Shown here: piece after piece, positions 1-6,002 of the stretch
Numbering within the stretch: the stretch's first letter is position 1
Layout: each line of letters starts with the position of its first letter
Assembly (NCBI GenBank): GCA_947302185.1
Contig: CAMYVI010000043.1
Coordinates: 1-13,427 of the forward strand
DNA: 13,427 nt
Direction: 5' to 3'
DNA from: an uncultured Lachnospiraceae bacterium
Lineage (GTDB): Bacteria > Bacillota_A > Clostridia > Lachnospirales > Lachnospiraceae
Notes under the pieces: generated by a model
Database searches by the model: none
What the model saw: only the letters and a program-made list of their open reading frames with translations
What the model was told of the DNA's origin: nothing
Made by a program: the position numbers and the translations under genes

Positions 1-85
1 CTCTCGGAGATCTGGAATCTGCTACTACGATTCTGTAGAAAGGTGCTTTCTTCTGGCCCATTCTTCTTAATCTGATCTTAACCAT
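1..85 (-). CDS. rpsP: 30S ribosomal protein S16, 5' part only
   Basis: The minus strand from 85 encodes a peptide starting [20 protein letters not shown] and running off the window edge after about 28 residues. This is the conserved N-terminus of ribosomal protein S16, a small-subunit protein needed for 30S assembly. The start is fixed by a GGAGG ribosome binding site at 96-100, ten bases before the ATG. It lies 112 nt after ffh on the same strand, matching the ylxM-ffh-rpsP order known from Bacillus subtilis and other Firmicutes, where rimM, trmD and rplS often follow. The remaining two thirds of the protein are outside the window. The identification is firm despite truncation because the N-terminal block is strongly conserved. 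Confidence 0.95.
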   Translation of the reverse strand, partial: MVKIRLRRMGQKKAPFYRIVVADSRSPR

Positions 86-100
86 TTTTGTGTTTCCTCC

Positions 101-165
101 ATAAAATCAATTTTATAAATCTATTTATGCGGGTCGCCCCGCACGTATTACGCCATAATAATGGC
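101..165 (-). promoter_or_regulatory. Three small hairpins in the ffh-rpsP gap
   Basis: Seen directly in the sequence: GCCAT/ATGGC around TATT at 152-165, TGCGGG/CCCGCA around a GNRA-type GCGA tetraloop at 128-143 (plus a G-U closing pair to 127-144), and ATAAAA/TTTTAT at 101-116, which ends right at the rpsP Shine-Dalgarno. None is followed by a T run, so they do not look like terminators. Inferred roles are mRNA processing or stability between ffh and rpsP, or translational tuning of S16; no specific family is recognised. Confidence 0.4.
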
Positions 166-197
166 AGTAATCAGCTCTGTGAGTATTTATCCTAAAG

Positions 198-1550
198 TCA
201 GAAAGGCATCTTGAATCCGCCGCGCTTAGCCATACGCCCCATTTTGCCGTTCATCATACCCGGCATCTGCTTCATCATCTTACGAGCCTGATCGAACTGT
301 TTGACAAGGCGGTTGACTTCTGCAATGTCCACTGCGGCGCCTTTGGCAATTCTGCGCTTTCTTGAGAGATTCAGAAGATCGGGATTTGCTCTTTCTTCGG
401 GTGTCATGGAGAGGATGATCGCCTCTGTGCGCTTCATCTGCTTTTCATCGACCATTCCCTGAATATCTTTCATCTTGCCGCCCATTCCCGGCAGCATCGA
501 AAGAACACTCTCAAGACCTCCCATCTTCTTCATCTGTGCCATGCTGTCTAGATAATCATTAAAGTCGAAAGAAGCCTTCTTGAACTTTTCTGTGATCTCG
601 GCGGCTTTTTCCTGGTCAAATTCTTCCTGAGCCTTCTCGATCAGGCTCATGACGTCGCCCATGCCCAGAATTCTGCTCGCCATGCGGTCCGGATAGAACT
701 GTTCGAGATCTTTCAGTTTCTCACCCATACCTACGTAGAGAAGAGGCTTTCCCGTAACCGCTTTGATGGAAAGTGCCGCACCGCCTCTGGTATCACCGTC
801 ACACTTAGTGAGAATGACGCCGTCGATTCCGACTTTTTCGGTGAATGTTTTTGCTACGTTCACCGCTTCCTGACCGGTCATGGCGTCAACGACGAGGACG
901 GTCTGGTCGACCTGAACCGCTTCCTTGATATCCGTTAATTCCTGCATCATGTTTTCATCAATCTGCAGTCGGCCGGCAGTGTCGATGATTACTGTATTGT
1001 TGCCGTTTTCTTTAGCATGAGATATGCCGGCTTTCACAATATCTACGGGGCTCTTTTTATCGCCCATGGTGAAGACCGGGACTCCCACTTTCTCACCGTT
1101 CACCTGAAGCTGTTTGATAGCAGCGGGTCTGTAAACGTCACCGGCAATAAGAAGCGGTCTGCGTCCCTTGCTCTTATACTTTCCGGCAAGCTTTGCCGCA
1201 GTTGTCGTTTTACCTGCACCCTGAAGGCCGACCATCATGATGACTGTCATGCCGCTGCTGTTCAGCTTGATTTCCGTTGTCTCGGAACCCATCAGCTCAA
1301 TCAGCTTATCGTTAACGATCTTAATCACCATCTGACCGGGATTCAATCCGTTCATGACGTCTTCGCCGATGGCGACTTCCGTGACATCCTTTGTGAACTG
1401 TTTGACAACTTTAAAATTAACATCCGCTTCAAGAAGGGCCATCTTGACTTCCTTCATGGCTTCCTTGACATCTTTTTCCGTCAGTCTGCCTTTCGAACGG
1501 AGTTTTCTGAATACATTCTGCAGTTTTTCTGTTAGGCTTTCAAATGCCAT
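198..1550 (-). CDS. ffh: Signal recognition particle GTPase Ffh (SRP54)
   Basis: Ffh binds the 4.5S/6S-like SRP RNA and hydrophobic signal sequences on nascent chains and delivers ribosomes to FtsY at the membrane. The 450-residue length is typical. The order is N domain (about 1-90), G domain (about 95-295) and methionine-rich M domain (about 325-450). Visible motifs are the P-loop GLQGAGKTT at 108-116, DTAGR at 190-194, TKCDGD at 248-253 and the SRP-RNA binding block SRKRRIAKG at 396-404. The tail is rich in Met, Lys and Gly, as expected for the signal-peptide groove. The start ATG is two bases after the ylxM stop, and its GGAGG at 1561-1565 lies within the last ylxM codons, suggesting translational coupling. 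Identity is essentially certain. Confidence 0.98.
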   Translation of the reverse strand: MAFESLTEKLQNVFRKLRSKGRLTEKDVKEAMKEVKMALLEADVNFKVVKQFTKDVTEVAIGEDVMNGLNPGQMVIKIVNDKLIELMGSETTEIKLNSSGMTVIMMVGLQGAGKTTTAAKLAGKYKSKGRRPLLIAGDVYRPAAIKQLQVNGEKVGVPVFTMGDKKSPVDIVKAGISHAKENGNNTVIIDTAGRLQIDENMMQELTDIKEAVQVDQTVLVVDAMTGQEAVNVAKTFTEKVGIDGVILTKCDGDTRGGAALSIKAVTGKPLLYVGMGEKLKDLEQFYPDRMASRILGMGDVMSLIEKAQEEFDQEKAAEITEKFKKASFDFNDYLDSMAQMKKMGGLESVLSMLPGMGGKMKDIQGMVDEKQMKRTEAIILSMTPEERANPDLLNLSRKRRIAKGAAVDIAEVNRLVKQFDQARKMMKQMPGMMNGKMGRMAKRGGFKMPF

Positions 1551-1552
1551 TC

Positions 1553-1867
1553 TCAGAGTTCCTCCAGTATTTCTTTTGAGAGCCGGCGGATTTCTTCATT
1601 ATCCGTCAGAACCATTATTTCATTGACCCGTTCCTTGAGGAACAGGAACTTGCGGACAAGGCCGAGTTTTTCTTCATAGCGTTCAAGTGTCTTCGTTGTC
1701 CTGCGGATCATGTCATGAACGCCCTGCCTGCTGACTCCGTGCTCTTCGGCGACTTCTGCAAGCGAACAGTCTTCAAACACTACCTCTTCAAATATTCTTT
1801 TCTGATGATCGGTCAGCAGTTCTCCGTAAAAGTCATAGAGCAGAGAACGCTCATATATTTTGTCCAT
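1553..1867 (-). CDS. ylxM: YlxM-family SRP-associated helix-turn-helix protein
   Basis: This 104-residue protein belongs to the YlxM/UPF0122 family, a small sigma-70 region-4-like helix-turn-helix protein always found beside ffh in Firmicutes and linked in streptococci to SRP activity. The signature is the N-terminal YDFYGELLT (11-19) followed by the HTH around 35-56 (SLAEVAEEHGVSRQGVHDMI) and an amphipathic C-terminal helix. Length agrees with the family (about 105-120). The ATG at 1867 is the only reasonable start: an in-frame TGA lies six codons upstream, and the next Met is residue 53. It has no well-placed Shine-Dalgarno; the nearest GAGG is 13 bases away and overlaps the promoter, see the leaderless finding. 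It is the first gene of the ylxM-ffh-rpsP unit. Confidence 0.95.
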   Translation of the reverse strand: MDKIYERSLLYDFYGELLTDHQKRIFEEVVFEDCSLAEVAEEHGVSRQGVHDMIRRTTKTLERYEEKLGLVRKFLFLKERVNEIMVLTDNEEIRRLSKEILEEL

Positions 1868-1874
1868 GCACGCT

Positions 1875-1903
1875 AATATACCTCATCCCGCAGATACTGT
1901 CAA
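1875..1903 (-). promoter_or_regulatory. Near-consensus sigma-70/SigA promoter of ylxM-ffh
   Basis: On the minus strand a perfect -35 TTGACA (1898-1903) is separated by exactly 17 bp from a -10 TATATT (1875-1880). The expected start of transcription is at 1868 or 1867, that is, at or one base before the A of the ylxM ATG. No terminator is visible between the DUF4349 gene stop (1925) and this promoter, so some read-through from upstream is possible. Confidence 0.8.
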
Positions 1904-1924
1904 GTATTTTTTCTTTACACTATT

Positions 1925-3061
1925 TCATTTCTTTTCGTTCGGATTTTCACTTTCTCCCGGCTCCGGACCTATATTTTGATTCCCGATCTCATTATGAGGG
2001 GGCATCGGGTCAGAGGGACCCCTGAAGAACCTTCTGTTATCGTAAGAGTGCTTTTCGGGCTTTTTCTCTTTCCTTACTTTCGGATGTTTCTTCCTCCAGG
2101 CCCTGTTCGCAAATATTACGATTACCGCAATAATTCCGACTGCCAGAATAAGAGGCAGCAGATAAATAAGACCGATGATCAGTCCCTGAATCAGCTCTAT
2201 AAAATTGGCCCAGGAATCCGCAAACGCATCTGTGATCCGCTCGCCGAAGGTCAGCGGAGTCTTAGGCGTATCCGTATATCTGACGACCTCGACAAGAGAA
2301 AGATTTACTGTTGAATACTTCACATCCGTATCCATCGATGCAAGAGTGCTCCTTGCCTGATTCAGTTCAGTCTGAACATCTGTGAGCCGGGATTCGACCG
2401 TAATCATGTCCTCGACTGTCTCGGCTTTCTCCATCATCTCCAAAAGACGCTTTTCCTGAGTCTCCAGAGACTCAATATAGATCGTCTGGTCATTGTATCG
2501 CTTCGTGATGTTCTCCACATTCTGTGACTTGTTCGTCACTTTTCCCTCTGCTCCCTCCAGAAGACCGAGGAACTCCTCATATCTTGCCGAGGGAACTCGA
2601 ATAGTAAGATTCGATGACAGGGTTCCGCTTCTCTTCGTCGAATCATAATAATACCAGGAAGAGTCGGAATCAGTCAGCTGTTCCGATTCCACAATGCCTC
2701 CAACCTTTTTGACCGCATCCTTCACAGCCTGCTGTGTTTCTGTGAACTCGAGAGTCTGAATTGTCATCCAGCAGGTATAAACCAGCTTCTGCTCGGAGTC
2801 AGCGGCCTCAATCTCCTCTCCGCCTTCTCCGGCACCTTTTTCGGCAGTCATATCAAGATCTGCGCTGTTTTCATATTCTTCGGAATCATACGCCTTGGCT
2901 TCTGCACCGTAGGATTCCGGGTCATAGTCGCCTGCTGCCTCCGTTGCGGCATAATTGTAGTCAGTCGAGCTCGACTGGTCAGAGGATCCGCACGCACTGA
3001 CGGAAAGAGCGAGGACAAGTATTACCGAGACCGCTGCAAATAGTTTACGACATTTCTTCAT
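1925..3061 (-). CDS. DUF4349 domain membrane lipoprotein
   Basis: This 378-residue protein matches the DUF4349 family, whose function is unknown. It begins with a lipoprotein signal peptide (Lys/Arg-rich start, hydrophobic core, lipobox VSAC with Cys24), so the N-terminus should be lipid-anchored outside. Residues 25-90 are low-complexity and acidic. The DUF4349 core (about 92-260) includes a region predicted as coiled coil at 180-245 (heptad-like LETQEKRLLEMMEKAETVED). A long hydrophobic segment at about 288-318 is a transmembrane helix, followed by a basic tail at 320-345, so the C-terminus is cytoplasmic. The start was moved in from an upstream in-frame codon at 3094 because AAAGGAG lies seven bases before the ATG at 3061 and this start gives a clean signal peptide. 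It is 29 nt downstream of pyk and probably co-transcribed. Confidence 0.85.
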   Translation of the reverse strand: MKKCRKLFAAVSVILVLALSVSACGSSDQSSSTDYNYAATEAAGDYDPESYGAEAKAYDSEEYENSADLDMTAEKGAGEGGEEIEAADSEQKLVYTCWMTIQTLEFTETQQAVKDAVKKVGGIVESEQLTDSDSSWYYYDSTKRSGTLSSNLTIRVPSARYEEFLGLLEGAEGKVTNKSQNVENITKRYNDQTIYIESLETQEKRLLEMMEKAETVEDMITVESRLTDVQTELNQARSTLASMDTDVKYSTVNLSLVEVVRYTDTPKTPLTFGERITDAFADSWANFIELIQGLIIGLIYLLPLILAVGIIAVIVIFANRAWRKKHPKVRKEKKPEKHSYDNRRFFRGPSDPMPPHNEIGNQNIGPEPGESENPNEKK

Positions 3062-3090
3062 AATGATGCTCCTTTCAGTGTGACTGTAAT

Positions 3091-4122
3091 TCAAGAACAG
3101 CTGTATTTCAAAGCCTCCCTCACTGTTTTTGCAAGATAGGAGATCGTAAGCACCGGGTATCGACCGACTGCCGTTTCCCCCGTTACCATAACAGACGACG
3201 CCCCGTCGAGCACCGCATTGAATATATCGCTCACCTCAGCCCTCGTCGGAACCGGGTGCGTCTCCATAGACGAGAGCATCTGTGTCACGACCATAAAATC
3301 GCGCGATGCATGGCGGCATTTTTCCGCAATATATTTTTGTACTCCCGGAAGTTCCCAGAGCTTTACGGCATTCCCAAGGTCACCTCTTGCGATCACAATA
3401 TGATCTGCCGCAGAGATCAGTTCATCGATCTGCCTGACGCCGTCCATATTTTCAATTTTGGCAAATAACGATATCCCATCGTTTCCTGTCTTATGAAGAA
3501 CGTTCCTTACCGTCACGAGATCTTCTTTGTTCCGGACAAACGGCTGCATTACCGCTGTCACCCCATACTCGCCCGCTACTTCTATATTCCGAAGATCAGC
3601 CTGCGTCATGGTCGGAATATCGATCCGTGTCCCGGGTATTGCAATGCTCTTCCTTCCCGAAAGAAGTCCTCCACGGAGTACCAGGGAATTCACGGAGCGG
3701 CCGCTGTTTCCCTCCACTCTCACAAGAATTTTACCGTCATCAAGCAATACATCCTTTCCGGGCTGAAGCGCATCTATCACTTCACCGGGCACAGTCACTA
3801 TTTTTCTCAGATCCCGGGCTTTTCTTGCATCGGGATTTCCCTGTTCGATGAACTCAAGATGATCTCCGTCCTTCAAATCAATCGGAGCACTCATTCTGCC
3901 GATTCGCAGCTCAGGTCCCTGCATATCAATGAGCAGTTGGGCTTTCACGCCCGAAAGACCGGCCGCTCTGTGGAGATTCCCGATGAGCTCCTCAGATTCT
4001 TTGAGGGTAACATGAGACAGGTTCAGTCTGATACCTGTCATTCCCGCCTCGAACATGGCAGCAAGCGTATCAACATCACGGCACATAGGTCCGATTGTTC
4101 CGTATATGTCCACTTTTCTCAT
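3091..4122 (-). CDS. Pyruvate kinase-like enzyme lacking the C-terminal domain
   Basis: The 343-residue protein carries the catalytic A and B domains of pyruvate kinase (phosphoenolpyruvate + ADP to pyruvate + ATP, end of glycolysis). Visible elements: GTIGP (8-12), RLNLSH (32-37), GPE (69-71), the short B domain around 75-165, catalytic AKIEN (221-225; Lys222, Glu224), ARGDLG (245-250), TQML (280-283), PTRAE (292-296) and TGETA (314-318). The protein ends where the allosteric C domain of normal 470-580-residue enzymes should start. The Thr-Lys next to the metal/phosphate loop in typical enzymes is Met67-Gln68 here. The start ATG at 4122 has GGAGG seven bases upstream; the longer reading from a TTG at 4170 has no such site. 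The upstream 281 nt carry stem-loops. A paralogue with shifted regulation or role is possible, so I leave the symbol blank. Confidence 0.82.
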   Translation of the reverse strand: MRKVDIYGTIGPMCRDVDTLAAMFEAGMTGIRLNLSHVTLKESEELIGNLHRAAGLSGVKAQLLIDMQGPELRIGRMSAPIDLKDGDHLEFIEQGNPDARKARDLRKIVTVPGEVIDALQPGKDVLLDDGKILVRVEGNSGRSVNSLVLRGGLLSGRKSIAIPGTRIDIPTMTQADLRNIEVAGEYGVTAVMQPFVRNKEDLVTVRNVLHKTGNDGISLFAKIENMDGVRQIDELISAADHIVIARGDLGNAVKLWELPGVQKYIAEKCRHASRDFMVVTQMLSSMETHPVPTRAEVSDIFNAVLDGASSVMVTGETAVGRYPVLTISYLAKTVREALKYSCS

Positions 4123-4152
4123 TGCCATACCTCCCGCAAGTCTGATTCCCGG

Positions 4153-4189
4153 GACCTTTCGTCCGTTCAAGTCAAATCGGACTGTGGTC
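4153..4189 (-). promoter_or_regulatory. Stem-loop in the pyk leader
   Basis: On the minus strand GACC pairs with GGTC and GTCCG with CGGAC, separated by a small internal loop and a 12-nt apical loop. It ends 30 nt before the pyk ATG. No T run follows, so it is not a terminator. It is the fourth structure in the galK-pyk gap. Confidence 0.4.
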
Positions 4190-4200
4190 TTCAGTTCCCG

Positions 4201-4254
4201 ATAAAAAGTAAAGTCTTATCATTGAGATGCTTTGCATTCGTTCATGATAAGACT
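4201..4254 (-). terminator. Terminator-like hairpin between galK and pyk
   Basis: A perfect 11-bp inverted repeat AGTCTTATCAT (4244-4254 on the minus reading) and ATGATAAGACT (4212-4222) encloses a 21-nt loop that itself holds ATGC-AAA-GCAT. The minus strand continues TTTACTTTTTAT, a T-rich tail. It is the best candidate for ending galK transcription, or for a regulated attenuator before pyk. The AT-rich stem and long loop keep confidence moderate. Confidence 0.5.
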
Positions 4255-4264
4255 GATATTACCG

Positions 4265-4307
4265 GAACTTCCCGCCTGTATTACTCCGTGTCGGAAGCGG
4301 GAAGTTC
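4265..4307 (-). repeat. Perfect 11-bp stem-loop, same geometry as its neighbour
   Basis: GAACTTCCCGC and GCGGGAAGTTC form a perfect 11-bp stem with a 21-nt loop containing TCCG-ACA-CGGA. It is ten bases from the terminator-like hairpin and shares its 11/21/11 layout but not its sequence. There is no T tail on either side. Confidence 0.5.
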
Positions 4308-4342
4308 AGTTGATTATCTGCGTATTAGTTTATTGCATCCGT

Positions 4343-4379
4343 ATCGGCTGTAACGGGCCGGACCCGAGAGCAGCCCGAT
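4343..4379 (-). repeat. Bulged stem-loop close to the galK stop
   Basis: ATCGG-CTG pairs with CAG-CCGAT with one bulged base, around a 20-nt loop containing CGGG/CCCG. This is the first structure a galK transcript would form, 25 nt after the stop codon. On the minus strand it is not followed by T residues. Role unknown. Confidence 0.4.
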
Positions 4380-4403
4380 TTTCATCTGACTGCATTGTCC
4401 GCG

Positions 4404-5699
4404 TTATTCCGCAATCGTGCATCCGCCAACCGGACGGATATACATGACTTTACACATATTCTCTCCGAGAAGGGCATCCATTCCGGCTTTGAATGCGTCA
4501 ACCTTCGCAAGCGGGACAAAAGCCTGAATAGTTCCGGCAAATCCGCCGCCGTGAACCCGGGAGGCACCCTCTCCGCCGAGAAGATGTTCGGCCACAGCCA
4601 GTGCCACTGCAACCGGCTGATCTTCAGCGTTTCGGTATGTCGCAATATTCTGCAGATATGTGAAAGATGACTTACCGGACTCGTTTACGAGTTCAAGGAA
4701 TCTGCCGAAATCATTTTCTGCCAGGGCGGAAACCTGAGCATCGACACGTGCACAGTCATTATAATAGTGAATAGCCCGCAAAATAGCACGATCGCCGACT
4801 GTCTCCTTGATGGACGGAATCGCCTTGTAGAAATCATTCTCATCAACTTCCGAAAGGACCTCTTTACCGAGAGCAGCCGCTACAGCCTTCATTTCAGCGG
4901 GAACCGCTGCGTAATCGTCTGTCAGGTCAGCGTGATCCGCACCGCTGTCTATGATGCAAAGTGCATAACCTGCCCCTGCAAAGTCAAAATCGACTGCCTT
5001 GAACACCGGATTCTCAGCATCCTTAAAATCGATCGTAATGATGCCGCCGATAGCGCATCCCATCTGGTCCATAAGGCCCGACGGCTTTCCGAAATATACA
5101 TTTTCAGCATACTGGCCTATTCTTGCGATTTTCGGAAGAGAAACTTCATTATTGCAGAAGAGACCGTTGATGATCACACCGATGAGAACCTCGAAACATG
5201 CGGATGAAGATAAGCCCGAGCCGCCGGGTACGTCGGAAATAATATATGCATCAAAACCGGAAACCGGATGACCGTCTTCATAAATTGCATTCAGAATTCC
5301 GCGCACGAGAGACGCAGTAGTATTTTTTTCTTCCGGAACAATAGCAAGAGAAGAAATATCCATACTCGTCATTCCGAATCCTTCAGAAAATACGTTCACA
5401 GTCTCTGTTCCGTTCGGAGCGGCACAGGCAAGCGCATCAAGATCCACTGATCCCGTGAGGACCTTGCCCCTCTGATGGTCTGTGTGGTTTCCGCCTATTT
5501 CCGTACGGCCGGGAGCAGAGAAGATTGCGACCTCTGCATTTTCATCTTTTCCGAATACCTCCGCGTATCCGTCTGCTACATGGGCAATGCGTTCTTTGTA
5601 CGGCCCCATAGCTTCGACGCTCCGGCAATAAAGATGCGCGAGACTGCCGTCATAGGATCCGGTTGCGAGTTTTTCTTTCAAACTATTGATTGTGAGCAT
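4404..5699 (-). CDS. galK: Galactokinase-type GHMP sugar kinase
   Basis: The 431-residue protein has the three GHMP kinase motifs: APGRTEIGGNHTDHQ (62-76) at the sugar site, PGGSGLSSSA (158-167) as the phosphate loop and HGGGFAGT (383-390). The probable catalytic base is Asp211 in GLMDQMG, equal to the aspartate of known galactokinases. The expected reaction is ATP-dependent phosphorylation of galactose to galactose 1-phosphate in the cytosol (Leloir pathway). It is about 45 residues longer than Escherichia coli GalK, mainly from an N-terminal extension (1-55), and the canonical GEHTDY becomes GGNHTDH, so substrate specificity is less certain. The start ATG at 5699 has AGAGAGG eight bases upstream; a GTG at 5708 lies too close to it. 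No galT or galE is seen nearby. Confidence 0.82.
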   Translation of the reverse strand: MLTINSLKEKLATGSYDGSLAHLYCRSVEAMGPYKERIAHVADGYAEVFGKDENAEVAIFSAPGRTEIGGNHTDHQRGKVLTGSVDLDALACAAPNGTETVNVFSEGFGMTSMDISSLAIVPEEKNTTASLVRGILNAIYEDGHPVSGFDAYIISDVPGGSGLSSSACFEVLIGVIINGLFCNNEVSLPKIARIGQYAENVYFGKPSGLMDQMGCAIGGIITIDFKDAENPVFKAVDFDFAGAGYALCIIDSGADHADLTDDYAAVPAEMKAVAAALGKEVLSEVDENDFYKAIPSIKETVGDRAILRAIHYYNDCARVDAQVSALAENDFGRFLELVNESGKSSFTYLQNIATYRNAEDQPVAVALAVAEHLLGGEGASRVHGGGFAGTIQAFVPLAKVDAFKAGMDALLGENMCKVMYIRPVGGCTIAE

Positions 5700-5744
5700 T
5701 TTTTTCACCTCTCTGCTATATATTGCTATAAATAATCACGACGC

Positions 5745-5761
5745 CGATAGTACCACTACCG
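5745..5761 (-). promoter_or_regulatory. Operator-like dyad at the galK start site
   Basis: CGATAGT and ACTACCG form an inverted repeat with one mismatch around a 3-bp centre. It covers roughly +1 to +17 of the predicted galK transcript, a usual place for a repressor. No named regulator can be assigned. Confidence 0.4.
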
Positions 5762-5767
5762 ATTTTA

Positions 5768-5796
5768 ATTATAGCAATTGAATACACTTTGTACTA
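5768..5796 (-). promoter_or_regulatory. Extended -10 promoter of galK
   Basis: The minus strand shows TGCTATAAT, a consensus -10 (5768-5773) with the upstream TGN extension (5774-5776). At a 17-bp spacing the -35 position reads TAGTAC, a poor match. The predicted start of transcription is near 5761, giving a leader of about 60 nt. A weak -35 with direct repeats upstream suggests activator dependence. Confidence 0.65.
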
Positions 5797-5824
5797 TGCA
5801 AATTTGTTTCTTTTTTTTGCAAAT
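5797..5824 (-). promoter_or_regulatory. Two direct repeats 21 bp apart upstream of galK
   Basis: ATTTGCA occurs in the same orientation on the minus strand at 5797-5803 and 5818-5824, start to start exactly 21 bp, two helical turns. Relative to the predicted galK start these lie at about -36 to -42 and -57 to -63, abutting the weak -35. This resembles the layout of AraC/XylS-type activator sites. The rest of the 303-nt divergent gap (5700-6002) holds A/T-rich DNA and one leader hairpin; I see no reading frame with support in it. Confidence 0.45.
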
Positions 5825-5932
5825 GTCCGCATATTCCAGTCAAATTGTTGTATTATCATATCAACAGCTCTTCTGACTGATATTCACAGGCATTTAGCGG
5901 AAGCATCATTTTTCGGCAGCCTGCTGTGAACG

Positions 5933-5960
5933 CGAACTCTGTGCGCAGAGGAAGAGTTCG
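5933..5960 (+). promoter_or_regulatory. Hairpin in the lactonase 5' leader
   Basis: CGAACTC (5933-5939) pairs perfectly with GAGTTCG (5954-5960). An alternative CTCTG-TGCG-CAGAG hairpin (5937-5950) uses part of the same bases, so the two are mutually exclusive. It lies about 40 nt before the lactonase start, with AGGA at 5991-5994 as the ribosome binding site. No clear plus-strand promoter is visible; TATTAT at 5851-5856 lacks a matching -35. Confidence 0.35.
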
Positions 5961-6002
5961 GCAATTATCTGCACAACACAAAGTAAAGAAAGGAATGACG
6001 TC

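Noticed and set aside
3493..4353. Long plus-strand ORF (286 codons) opposite the pyruvate kinase gene
   Set aside because: It is antisense to a clear family protein, has no recognisable domain, is rich in Ser, His and Arg typical of shadow frames, and lacks a ribosome binding site.
4212..4379. Idea that the stem-loop array is a CRISPR, MITE or integron-like site
   Set aside because: The elements share geometry but no sequence, there are no spacer-repeat units, no target-site duplications and no transposase or integrase nearby.
5851..5856. TATTAT as the lactonase promoter -10
   Set aside because: No acceptable -35 at 16-18 bp and no TGN extension, so I did not list a promoter.
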